18,356 nt of DNA from Competibacteraceae bacterium UBA3908 (lineage in GTDB: Bacteria > Pseudomonadota > Gammaproteobacteria > Competibacterales > Competibacteraceae): the NCBI GenBank assembly GCA_002391525.1, contig DGFE01000047.1, positions 1 to 18,356 of the forward strand, given 5' to 3'. Positions 7,084 through 13,519 of this stretch are shown one piece after another (positions within the stretch are counted from its first letter, which is position 1; each line of letters opens with the position of its first letter). A model generated the notes under the pieces. It had not been told where the DNA came from and did no database searches. It worked only from the letters and a program-made list of their open reading frames with translations. The position numbers and the translations under genes were made by a program.

Positions 7084-7914
7084 TCACAGAGCGCGGAACC
7101 GCATGGACAGATCGATTGCGCGCACGTCCTTGGTCAAACCGCCGATGGAAATGTAATCCACGCCGGTTTCGGCGATCTTGCGGACGGTGTCGAAATTGAC
7201 GTTGCCGGACGCCTCCAGCTTGACCCGCCGGGCCGTGATCCTGACCGCTTCGACCAGGGCCGCCAGATCGAAGTTGTCCAGCATGACGATGTCGGGCCGG
7301 GCAGCCAGCGCTTCTTCCAGCTCGGCGAGATTTTCGACTTCCACCTCGACGGTAACGCCGGGATGCAGGCGGCGGGCCGCGGCGATGGCGTTACGGATCG
7401 AGCCCGCGGCCATGATGTGGTTTTCCTTGATCAGCACGGCGTCGAACAGACCGATGCGATGATTCCGGCAACCGCCGCAGCGGACGGCGTATTTCTGGGC
7501 CAGTCGCAGGCCGGGCAGCGTCTTGCGGGTGTCGAGAATGACGGCGCCGGTGCCGGCCACGGTATCAGCGAACCTGCGGGCCAGCGTCGCGGTGCTGGAC
7601 AGGGCTTGCAGGAAATTCAGCGCGGTTCTCTCGCCGGTCAGCAGGGCGCGGGCCGGACCGCGCAGGGTGCAGAGCGGTTGACCGGGTTGGACGCGCTCGC
7701 CGTCGGTGGCCTGCCAGTCGATGCTGACGCGCGGATCGAGTTGCCGGAATACGGCGTCGAACCAGGCGGTCCCGCACAGGACGGCGTCCTCGCGACTGAT
7801 GACGGTCGCTTCGGCCTGAGCCGTTTCCGGAATCAACGCGGCGGTCAGATCGCCGCCGCCGACATCCTCGGCCAGGGCCAGCGCAACGGTGGGGTTGGGA
7901 TCGGGCATGGTCAT
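7084..7914 (-). CDS. nadC: Nicotinate-nucleotide pyrophosphorylase (carboxylating)
   Basis: 276-aa quinolinate phosphoribosyltransferase, which converts quinolinate and PRPP to nicotinate mononucleotide, CO2 and pyrophosphate in de novo NAD synthesis. The family motifs are all present: EDVGGGDLT near the N-terminus (16-24), GERTALNFLQ (94-103), LDTRKTLPGLR (127-137), GGCRNHR (147-153), LIKENHI (161-167), VEVEVENL (189-196), LEASGN (233-238) and DYISIGGLTK (253-262). These include the basic residues that bind quinolinate and PRPP and the acidic residues of the barrel. Length is usual. A GGGGAG element lies ten bases before the ATG at 7914; a second ATG two codons later is possible. The gene is cytoplasmic, stands alone here, and is transcribed divergently from the copper chaperone gene. 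Confidence 0.96.
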   Translation of the reverse strand: MTMPDPNPTVALALAEDVGGGDLTAALIPETAQAEATVISREDAVLCGTAWFDAVFRQLDPRVSIDWQATDGERVQPGQPLCTLRGPARALLTGERTALNFLQALSSTATLARRFADTVAGTGAVILDTRKTLPGLRLAQKYAVRCGGCRNHRIGLFDAVLIKENHIMAAGSIRNAIAAARRLHPGVTVEVEVENLAELEEALAARPDIVMLDNFDLAALVEAVRITARRVKLEASGNVNFDTVRKIAETGVDYISIGGLTKDVRAIDLSMRFRAL

Positions 7915-8024
7915 CGACGGATTTCTCCCCAAGCTGGACAGATAAGGTGAATTTTTGCAAATCCTCCGGCGCGCGGGCCAGTAATGATCTAAGGTTATCA
8001 CGGACACACTCTGGAGAAAAAACC
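7915..8024. promoter_or_regulatory. Divergent intergenic region between nadC and the copper chaperone
   Basis: These 110 bases must hold the promoters of both divergent genes. It is AT-richer than its surroundings, for example GAATTTTTGCAAA at 7949-7961 and TAATGATCTAAGGTTATCA at 7982-8000. I could not assign convincing -35/-10 pairs on either strand and see no clear metal-regulator operator, so only the location is supported. Confidence 0.45.
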
Positions 8025-8510
8025 ATGAAAACCTTTTTATTCAGTATCTTGCTGGCATTCAGCGTGCTGGCGGCCGCGGCGGGGGACCCTGCCGTCCGCA
8101 TTGATAATCCTCAGGCGGCGGAGACGCCGCCGGGCGCCAAAACCGGCGTCGTTTATCTGGACATCGTCAACGCCGGCGGCGCGGATCGTTTGCTGAGCGC
8201 CAAGGCCGGGGAGATAACCGACTACATCGAGTTGCACGCGACCCGGTTCGAGGGTGACCTGATGCGGATGCGCAAGGTCGAAGCCATCGACCTGGCGGGC
8301 GGTGCGACCACCTCGCTCAAACCAGGCGGCTTGCACATCATGCTGATCGATCTGAAGCAACCGTTACGGGCGGGGCAAAGCTTTGCCCTGACCTTGCAGT
8401 TCGAAAAGGCCGGAACGGTGCAGGTATCGGTGCCGATCAGGACGCGCGAGGACATGATGGAGCCCATGCAACACCAAGGTCACGATCACTCGGGAGCCGC
8501 CCGGCCCTGA
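8025..8510 (+). CDS. PCuAC-type periplasmic copper chaperone
   Basis: 161-aa secreted protein with a signal peptide (residues 1 to about 19, ending AAAAG) and a PCuAC (DUF461) cupredoxin-like domain. The family's Cu(I) motif H-x10-M-x21-H-x-M is exact: H71, M82, H104, M106. PCuAC proteins bind periplasmic copper and help deliver it to the CuA/CuB centres of cytochrome c oxidase or support copper homeostasis. The C-terminus (MQHQGHDHSG, 148-157) adds three histidines and could be a second metal site. Translation starts at 8025, eight bases after GGAG; the longer in-frame start at 7947 lacks a signal peptide. It is the only recognised plus-strand gene in the window and has no Sco-like or oxidase neighbour here. 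Confidence 0.93.
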   Translation: MKTFLFSILLAFSVLAAAAGDPAVRIDNPQAAETPPGAKTGVVYLDIVNAGGADRLLSAKAGEITDYIELHATRFEGDLMRMRKVEAIDLAGGATTSLKPGGLHIMLIDLKQPLRAGQSFALTLQFEKAGTVQVSVPIRTREDMMEPMQHQGHDHSGAARP

Positions 8511-8582
8511 ACCGGAGCGACGGGTCCGTTGGCGAAGCCTTGCCACGAACTCATGGCTTGCCGCGCGATTACCCCGGCTTGC

Positions 8583-8969
8583 TCAATCCGCGAGCGCCAG
8601 CACGGCGTCCATCTCGACTTGCGCGCCGCGCGGCAGAGCCGCGACGCCAATGGCCGCCCGCGCCGGATAGGGCTCCGAAAAATATTCGGCCATGAGCTGA
8701 TTGACCAGCGCGAAGTGACCGAGATCGGTCAGGAACACGGTGAGCTTGACCGTGTCGGCCAGGCTGCCGCCGGCGGCGCGGGCCACCGCCGCCAGATTGT
8801 CGAACACCCGGCGAATCTGGGCGTCCATGCCGCCTTCCACCAGTTGCAGGGTCGTCGGGTCGAGCGGGATCTGGCCGGACAGGTAAACGGTGGCGCCAAC
8901 CTTGACCGCCTGGGAATAGGTGCCGATGGCGGCGGGGGCCTGGTCGGTACTGATGATTTCGCGCGGCAT
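8583..8969 (-). CDS. ridA: RidA family enamine/imine deaminase
   Basis: 128-aa RidA (YjgF/YER057c/UK114) protein, a cytosolic trimer that hydrolyses reactive 2-aminoacrylate and other enamines formed by PLP enzymes. The family blocks are present: QAPAAIGTYSQAV (10-22), YLSGQIPLDP (29-38), and the active-site arginine R104 in YPARAAIGVAALPRGAQVEM (101-120). Length is typical. The ATG at 8969 has AGGAG nine bases upstream. The frame is open far upstream, but that is antisense-like sequence through spoT. It lies 74 bases after spoT with no obvious terminator, so it is probably the last gene of the gmk-rpoZ-spoT unit. Confidence 0.96.
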   Translation of the reverse strand: MPREIISTDQAPAAIGTYSQAVKVGATVYLSGQIPLDPTTLQLVEGGMDAQIRRVFDNLAAVARAAGGSLADTVKLTVFLTDLGHFALVNQLMAEYFSEPYPARAAIGVAALPRGAQVEMDAVLALAD

Positions 8970-9043
8970 GATCGAACGCTCCTGACAGACTTCCCGGCCT
9001 GCCGGCGGCGCGGGGACGGGGTTGAAGAAAAATCGCGCCAGCG

Positions 9044-11317
9044 CTAACCGCGCCGGGCCAGTTTCTGCACTTCGGGCAGGGTACGCAACTGACGCATCAC
9101 GCGGGCGAGATGCGTCCGGTCGCGAACGTTGAGCAGCAAATTCACCGTGGTGACGTTGCCCTCGCGTTCCGAGGTGTTGATCGTCTCGATGTTGGTGTCG
9201 GAGGCGGCGATGGCGGCGGCGATAGTCGCGAGCACGCCGCGCTTGTTGATGACATCGAGCCGCAATTCCACCGCGAAGTCGGCGCTGATGTGCTGTTCCC
9301 ATTCCACCTCGATCCATCTCTCGGGATTTTTCTTGTAGCCGATGACGTTCTTGCAGTGGTCGCGGTGAATGACGATGCCGCGTCCGGTGTTGAGAAAGCC
9401 GATGATGGCGTCGCCCGGCAATGGCCGGCAACACTTGCCGAAGCTGACCACGGCGCCCTCGGTGCCCTTGATCAGCAGCGGCTGGGCGCTGGCGTCCGGC
9501 GAGAAGGTTTCCGCTTTTTCGTCGCCCGGCAGCAGGCGCTTGGCGATCAGGGCGGCCACCCGGTTGCCCAAACCGATCTCGGCCAGCAATTCGTCGAAAC
9601 TGGCCAGGTTGAATTCCCGGACCAGCGCCTTGATCCGCTCGGCCGGCAGTTCGTTCAAGCCGCCGATCCGGCCGGCCAGCGCCTTTTCCAGCAGCCGCTT
9701 GCCCAGCAGCGCGGCTTCCTCGCGCTGCAGGTGCTTGAGGTAATGGCGAATGCTGGCGCGGGCCTTGGCGGTCACCACGAAATTGAGCCAGGCGGGATTG
9801 GGGCGGGCGGTGGGCGTGATGATGGCCTCGACGGTCTGGCCGGTGGTCAGCGGCGTGCGCAGCGGCACCAGCCGGCGGTCCACCCGCGCGCCCACGCAGG
9901 TGTTGCCGACGTCGGAGTGAATGGCGTAGGCGAAATCCACCGCTGTGGCGCCGCGCGGCAGTTCGATGATCTCGCCGCGCGGAGTGAACACGTAGACCTC
10001 GTCGGGAAACAGGTCCACCTTGACGCTTTCCAGGAATTCGACCGGGTTGCCGGCGCGACGCTGCATGTCCAGCAGCTTGCGCAACCATTCGCGGGCGCGC
10101 TGCTGAGCGTGGCCGCCCTGGCCGTCGCCGCCGGACTTGTAGCGCCAGTGGGCGGCGACGCCAACTTCGGCCATGATGTGCATTTCCTCGGTGCGGATCT
10201 GCAATTCGATGGGGACCCCACCGGGACCGAACAGCACGGTGTGCAGCGACTGATAGCCGTTGGCCTTGGGGATGGCGATGTAGTCCTTGAATCGGCCCAT
10301 GATCGGCTTGTACAGGCTGTGCATCACGCCCAGCACCCGGTAGCAGGTGTCCACGTTATCGACGAGGATCCGCACCGCGTAAACATCGTAGACTTCCTTG
10401 AAGGGCCTGGTCTTGCGCGGCGCCAGCCGGTCCGCGTCCGGCAGGGAACCGGCCAATCGCTCCCGGAACGGATGCGGCGACGGCTTGCCGCGCATCTTCT
10501 GATAGATGCCCCAAAGATGCTTGCTGCGGCCCACGACCCGGGCCGTGATACCCTCCTCCCTCAACCGGGTATCGATGCAGGATTCCATCTGGCTGACGAT
10601 CTCGTGGCGGTTGCCGCTCATCTTGCGCACGGCTTCCTGCAACACGCGGTAGCGCAGCGGATACAGATGGCTGAAGCCGAGATCTTCCAGTTCCTGGCGC
10701 AGGTGATTCATGCCCAGCCGACCGGCGATGGGGGCGTAGATTTCCAGGGTCTCGCGGGCGATGCGGCGGCGCGATTCCGGGCGCATGGCGCCGAGGGTGC
10801 GCATGTTGTGCAGGCGGTCGGCCAGCTTGATCATGATCACCCGCAAGTCGTTGGCCATCGCCAGGAACATCTTGCGGAAATTCTCGGCCTGCGCCTCCAG
10901 CCTGGAGTTGAACTGAATCTGGGTCAGCTTGCTGACCCCATCGACCAGATCGGCGACTTCCGGCCCGAACCGGTTGCTGAGGTGTTCCTTGCTGTAATGG
11001 GTGTCCTCGATGACATCGTGCAGCAGCGCCGCTTGCAGGGTTTCATGATCGAAACGGACGTTGGCGAGAATGCGGGCCACGGCCAGCGGGTGGAAGATGT
11101 AGGGTTCGCCGCTCTTGCGGTAGATACCGGCGTGAGCATCGGCGGCGAAATAGCAGGCCTCGCGCAGCTGCTCGACCTGATCCGGTTCGAGGTATTCGCT
11201 GGTGATGGCGCACAGGTCGTCGATGCGCAGCCGCAAATCGTCCAGCCATTCGTCGTCGACCGCCAGTCGGCGAGCTTGCTGGAGTTCGTTTCGGACTTCC
11301 CGCACCGGCGCGCTCAT
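9044..11317 (-). CDS. spoT: Bifunctional (p)ppGpp synthetase/hydrolase SpoT with synthetase insertion
   Basis: 757-aa long RelA/SpoT homologue controlling the alarmone (p)ppGpp. Domains in order: HD hydrolase (H76, HD 100-101, ED 104-105, ADR 166-168); synthetase (GRSKHLWGIYQKM at 263-275, YDVYAVRILVD at 310-320, GRFKDYIAIPKANGYQSLHT at 341-360, ELQIRTEEMH at 371-380); TGS (about 440-500, FTPRGEIIELPRGATAVDFAY); and a C-terminal ACT domain (about 680-757). The complete HD residues and the RFKD motif (342-345, where E. coli RelA has EFDD) mark a bifunctional enzyme. Residues about 277-300 are extra compared with E. coli SpoT. An in-frame GTG at 11356 overlaps the rpoZ stop, but the ATG at 11317 has GGGAGA nine bases before it and matches family N-termini better. 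It is downstream of gmk and rpoZ. Confidence 0.96.
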   Translation of the reverse strand: MSAPVREVRNELQQARRLAVDDEWLDDLRLRIDDLCAITSEYLEPDQVEQLREACYFAADAHAGIYRKSGEPYIFHPLAVARILANVRFDHETLQAALLHDVIEDTHYSKEHLSNRFGPEVADLVDGVSKLTQIQFNSRLEAQAENFRKMFLAMANDLRVIMIKLADRLHNMRTLGAMRPESRRRIARETLEIYAPIAGRLGMNHLRQELEDLGFSHLYPLRYRVLQEAVRKMSGNRHEIVSQMESCIDTRLREEGITARVVGRSKHLWGIYQKMRGKPSPHPFRERLAGSLPDADRLAPRKTRPFKEVYDVYAVRILVDNVDTCYRVLGVMHSLYKPIMGRFKDYIAIPKANGYQSLHTVLFGPGGVPIELQIRTEEMHIMAEVGVAAHWRYKSGGDGQGGHAQQRAREWLRKLLDMQRRAGNPVEFLESVKVDLFPDEVYVFTPRGEIIELPRGATAVDFAYAIHSDVGNTCVGARVDRRLVPLRTPLTTGQTVEAIITPTARPNPAWLNFVVTAKARASIRHYLKHLQREEAALLGKRLLEKALAGRIGGLNELPAERIKALVREFNLASFDELLAEIGLGNRVAALIAKRLLPGDEKAETFSPDASAQPLLIKGTEGAVVSFGKCCRPLPGDAIIGFLNTGRGIVIHRDHCKNVIGYKKNPERWIEVEWEQHISADFAVELRLDVINKRGVLATIAAAIAASDTNIETINTSEREGNVTTVNLLLNVRDRTHLARVMRQLRTLPEVQKLARRG

Positions 11318-11352
11318 CACGATCATTCTCCCGATAGCAGCGGATCGCCCCC

Positions 11353-11628
11353 TCACTCCAACCCGACCGCGACGTCGTCATCGGCAACGGCGGGGGGGGA
11401 GGGTTCGGGCGTCGGCTCGGGCGCGCGGCTGTATCTGTCCTTGATGAGGTGATCGAGCCTGCCCTCGGCCAGTTCGCGCAGGGCGACGACGGTGGGCTTG
11501 TCGTTTTCCCAGGGAACCAGCGCTTCCTTGCCGAGCGCCAGGTCGCGGGCGCGACGAGCGGCGATCAGCACCAGTTCGAACCGGTTGTCCACCCGGTCGA
11601 GGCAGTCTTCAACGGTGATACGGGCCAT
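11353..11628 (-). CDS. rpoZ: RNA polymerase omega subunit
   Basis: 91-aa omega subunit, which helps beta' folding and forms part of ppGpp site 1 on RNA polymerase. The N-terminal family core is clear: MARITVEDCLDRVDNRFELV, then AARRARDLALG, VVALRELAEG and the tail DHLIKDRY. The last 25 residues form a Pro/Glu/Asp-rich variable tail (PEPTPEPSPP), common in the family. A GGAG element stands nine to ten bases before the ATG at 11628. The stop is 35 bases ahead of the spoT ATG. Gene order gmk-rpoZ-spoT matches other gammaproteobacteria and places omega beside the enzyme making its ligand. Confidence 0.96.
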   Translation of the reverse strand: MARITVEDCLDRVDNRFELVLIAARRARDLALGKEALVPWENDKPTVVALRELAEGRLDHLIKDRYSRAPEPTPEPSPPAVADDDVAVGLE

Positions 11629-11698
11629 GCGGAACTATCTCCGGTTCGAATAAGCGTTTGGACACTTGGGACTTTGCAGTCTAATGAGAAGCAAGCGG

Positions 11699-12313
11699 TT
11701 AAGACAAGAGTGTTCCTAAAAGTCCCCGCTGCCGCTCCAATTGTGCCTCCCGGCGCTGGCGGTTGGCGATGACGATGGCGCGCAGCGCCTCCAGCGCGGC
11801 GGAGAACCGGTCGTTGATCACCAGATAATCGAATTCGGCGTAGTGAGAAAGCTCGCTCAGCGCCGCCGCCATGCGCCGCTCAATCGTCTCCGGGCTGTCC
11901 TGACCGCGGCCAGCCAGCCGTTGCCGCAAGGCCTCGCGCGAGGGCGGCAGAATGAAGATCGTCGTGCTGCTCGGCAGCAGCGCCCGGACCTGCCGGGCGC
12001 CCTGCCAGTCGATTTCCAGAATCACGTCCAGTCCGGCCGCCAGTTGCGCCAGCACGACGGCGCGGCTGGTGCCGTAACGGTTGCCGAATACCTGGGCATG
12101 CTCCAGGAACGCTCCTTCGGCCTGCATCGCCTCGAAGGTGGCCGAGGACACGAAGTGATAATGCACGCCATCCCGCTCGCCCGGACGGGGCGGTCGAGTG
12201 GTGTGGGAGACGGAAACAACCACCTCCGGGGTGGTCTCCACCAGACTTTTGACCAGGCTGGTCTTGCCGGCGCCGGAGGGCGCGGCGACGATGTACAGGG
12301 TTCCGGTGCTCAT
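11699..12313 (-). CDS. gmk: Guanylate kinase
   Basis: 204-aa guanylate kinase, converting GMP and ATP to GDP and ADP, an essential step in GTP synthesis and therefore upstream of (p)ppGpp. The P-loop APSGAGKTS (11-19) and the GMP-binding segment SVSHTTRPPRPGERDGVHYHF (34-54) are canonical, followed by GAFLEHAQVFGNRYGTS and LEIDWQGARQVR in the middle and the lid region RLAGRGQDSPETIERRM. Length is normal. The ATG at 12313 gives the usual N-terminus, MSTGTLYIV, although its Shine-Dalgarno is poor. The next gene, rpoZ, starts 70 bases downstream. The YicC gene often found upstream in this group is absent. Confidence 0.96.
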   Translation of the reverse strand: MSTGTLYIVAAPSGAGKTSLVKSLVETTPEVVVSVSHTTRPPRPGERDGVHYHFVSSATFEAMQAEGAFLEHAQVFGNRYGTSRAVVLAQLAAGLDVILEIDWQGARQVRALLPSSTTIFILPPSREALRQRLAGRGQDSPETIERRMAAALSELSHYAEFDYLVINDRFSAALEALRAIVIANRQRREAQLERQRGLLGTLLS

Positions 12314-12329
12314 CTGAATTCAAACTCAT

Positions 12330-12691
12330 TAGACCTTGCGGACAGGGAAGTCGTTCGAGGTAAGCCGTTGAGTTTTCGGCTTTCTCCCCTCAGCGCGCCG
12401 GCGGGACGGATCGTCGCGACCATGGCGAGGCCGGAAACCGCGCTGGCGTGGCGCACTCAGGGCAAGACGCCGCCGCCATCGATCGCCGGCGAACGCGCCT
12501 CTGGCGCCAACCCCTGGCCTGAAAACGCGACCGAAGCGCACGGGGGATGAAGCAAGCGAAATGAATCTAAATTTACATTATAAAGCCCCATCGCGTTTTC
12601 TCCGGTGGGGCTTCGTCTTTTCGGGGGTTCTATTCGGTAGCAGCGAGCTTCGATTCTCGTTCGGCGACGTACCTGAGAGCCGGACCGGCCT
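12330..12691. other. Intergenic region upstream of gmk without a supported gene
   Basis: About 360 bases without a recognisable gene. The part at 12400-12560 is GC-rich with short open frames on both strands, but their products are Arg/Pro/Ala-rich and match nothing I know. A six-base hairpin (AAGCCG/CGGCTT, 12362-12382) lies near gmk. An AT-rich patch at 12561-12583 contains TATAAT on the minus strand (12582-12577) without a good -35; it could serve gmk only with a leader of about 250 bases. A stronger hairpin at 12583-12613 is listed separately. Confidence 0.5.
12583..12620. terminator. Hairpin terminator, possibly bidirectional
   Basis: The arms AAGCCCCA (12583-12590) and TGGGGCTT (12606-12613) are perfectly complementary. 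Two further pairs beyond one T-G position extend the stem to 11 bp around a nine-base loop. On the plus strand it is followed by CGTCTTTTC, on the minus strand by TTTATAAT-type sequence. It lies 79 bases past the stop of the 77-aa coiled-coil gene, so it most likely ends that leftward unit and insulates gmk. Confidence 0.55.
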
Positions 12692-12925
12692 CTAGTTCGG
12701 TGCGTCGCTCAGTTCAAGCCGGCGCTCGATGTGATCCAGCCGGGAATCCACTTTGTCGATGCGAAGGTGGATGATCGCCATGTCGGAATGCACGCTAGCC
12801 GTTTGGCCTTGCAACGAGGTGAGCCGGTGCTTGATGATGTCAACATCGGCGGCGGTCTGATCCACGCGGGCGCGGATGTGGCGCAGGTGCTCCAAGGTCA
12901 AGCTGGCGAGTTCTTCGGGGTTCAT
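12692..12925 (-). CDS. Small coiled-coil protein of unknown function (77 aa)
   Basis: 77-aa acidic, almost wholly helical protein. From residue 8 on it shows heptad-like spacing of hydrophobics (LEHLRHIRARVDQTAADVDI, then IKHRLTSL, and IHLRIDKVDSRLDHIERRLEL at the C-terminus), so a coiled coil or helical bundle that self-associates is likely. I have an impression of similar small proteins in other proteobacteria but know no function. Its ATG overlaps the stop of the 51-aa gene as ATGA, so the two are translationally coupled and probably act together. A hairpin terminator lies 79 bases downstream. It has no membrane segment or signal peptide. Confidence 0.7.
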   Translation of the reverse strand: MNPEELASLTLEHLRHIRARVDQTAADVDIIKHRLTSLQGQTASVHSDMAIIHLRIDKVDSRLDHIERRLELSDAPN

Positions 12926-13077
12926 GGCTGACGCTCCTGTTCGCGGTAGACTCTGACGATTTCCTTGACAGCCTCAACCAGCGGGCCGGGGACACTCACC
13001 ATCACCCGCTGTGGTTTACCGCTCTTTGGTCGTCCCGCCTTTCGGCGTTGCTCCCGCTTCGGTTGCTGTTCGTTCAT
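12922..13077 (-). CDS. 51-aa basic, ribbon-helix-helix-like protein
   Basis: Short gene giving a strongly basic N-terminus (MNEQQPKREQRRKAGRPKSG, with an AT-hook-like GRP core). It is followed by RVMVSVPGPLVEAVKEIV, a strand of alternating residues and an amphipathic helix as in ribbon-helix-helix DNA-binding proteins and many antitoxin or plasmid accessory proteins. It is too short for a full second RHH helix, so the fold is an inference. The ATG at 13077 directly follows an AT-rich region with palindromes, which would suit autoregulation. The Shine-Dalgarno is weak. The stop overlaps the start of the 77-aa coiled-coil gene by four bases. Being a coding sequence is supported by the tight overlap; DNA binding is not demonstrated. 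Confidence 0.6.
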   Translation of the reverse strand: MNEQQPKREQRRKAGRPKSGKPQRVMVSVPGPLVEAVKEIVRVYREQERQP

Positions 13078-13080
13078 GGT

Positions 13081-13135
13081 GTCTGCTATAGCAAATTTGA
13101 TAGCGAATCAAATCAATATTAGACGCTACAGCAAA
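13081..13135 (-). promoter_or_regulatory. AT-rich promoter/operator with palindromes
   Basis: An AT-rich island in GC-rich DNA upstream of the 51-aa gene. It holds a perfect 10-base palindrome TGCTATAGCA (13084-13093) and an inverted repeat TTTGAT-AGCGA-ATCAAA (13096-13112). It also holds a near-direct repeat GCTATAGCAAA (13085-13095) / GCTACAGCAAA (13125-13135), 40 bases apart. On the minus strand, TTTGAT or TTGATT followed about 15-16 bases later by TATAGC could be -35/-10, and the palindromes would overlap them. The layout is typical of an autoregulated small operon; the binding protein is unproven. Confidence 0.5.
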
Positions 13136-13138
13136 CGC

Positions 13139-13378
13139 TCAAGCCAAGACAGCTGGCCCTGCACGTCTCGCTTGAGAAACCGCCGCTCGCATGCCCTCGC
13201 CCGAAAACGCCAGCAAGACGTAATGCTGGCGATCCTTCAGGTCCTGCGAAGGCGGCTGGAACGTGTACGTCGTCGTAGGATCGAAGTGCGCGATCCGCGG
13301 ATTGATCGGGCGCGTGGCGCAGCCGGCCAGGCTGAACGCAATCGGCAGCGCCACGAGTGCGAAGGAAGAGCCCAGCGA
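13139..13378 (-). pseudogene. Truncated patatin-like phospholipase lipoprotein remnant
   Basis: The frame shows a lipoprotein signal end and lipobox (ALPIAFSLAGCATRP, lipobox Cys near 13320), then a spacer FDPTTTYTFQPPSQDLKD and QHYVLLAFSGEGMRAA. This matches the start of patatin-like lipoproteins, where the segment reads LAFSGGGTRAA and holds the oxyanion glycines. Here it is GEGM instead of GGGT. Similarity then ends at about 13181, and the frame runs into unrelated sequence with a stop at 13139. The catalytic GxSxG serine region and the Asp are missing, and no good start precedes the signal sequence. It is therefore a broken fragment at the downstream end of the efflux operon. The 141 bases between it and the RND stop (13379-13519) hold nothing I recognise. 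Confidence 0.6.
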
Positions 13379-13519
13379 GCAATTCCTGGCTGGTCCGAGG
13401 TTCGACCGCGCTGCCCGGCGCGCGCCGCAGGAATACCGAGTCGCGACCGAGGATCCGCCGCACGAGATCCTCGAGAACGGGCTCCCCGATCGCGGTACGC
13501 CAACTCGTTCATTGCCACG

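Noticed and set aside
8970..10088. A 501-codon frame extending RidA upstream through spoT
   Set aside because: The extra part is low-complexity shadow of spoT; RidA has its own ATG and ribosome site at 8969.
9110..11452. 780-codon open frame on the plus strand opposite spoT
   Set aside because: It is antisense to a clearly conserved spoT and rpoZ; the product is His/Gln/Asp/Val-rich with no family features. High GC keeps the opposite frame open.
11668..11726. Inverted repeat GGGACTTT / AAAGTCCC around the gmk stop and rpoZ leader
   Set aside because: The arms are only eight bases and 43 bases apart, with no T-run or known role; likely chance, though it could be tested as an mRNA structure.
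12329..12541. 70-codon minus-strand frame upstream of gmk
   Set aside because: Arg-rich product without recognisable features and overlapping gmk out of frame; treated as non-coding.
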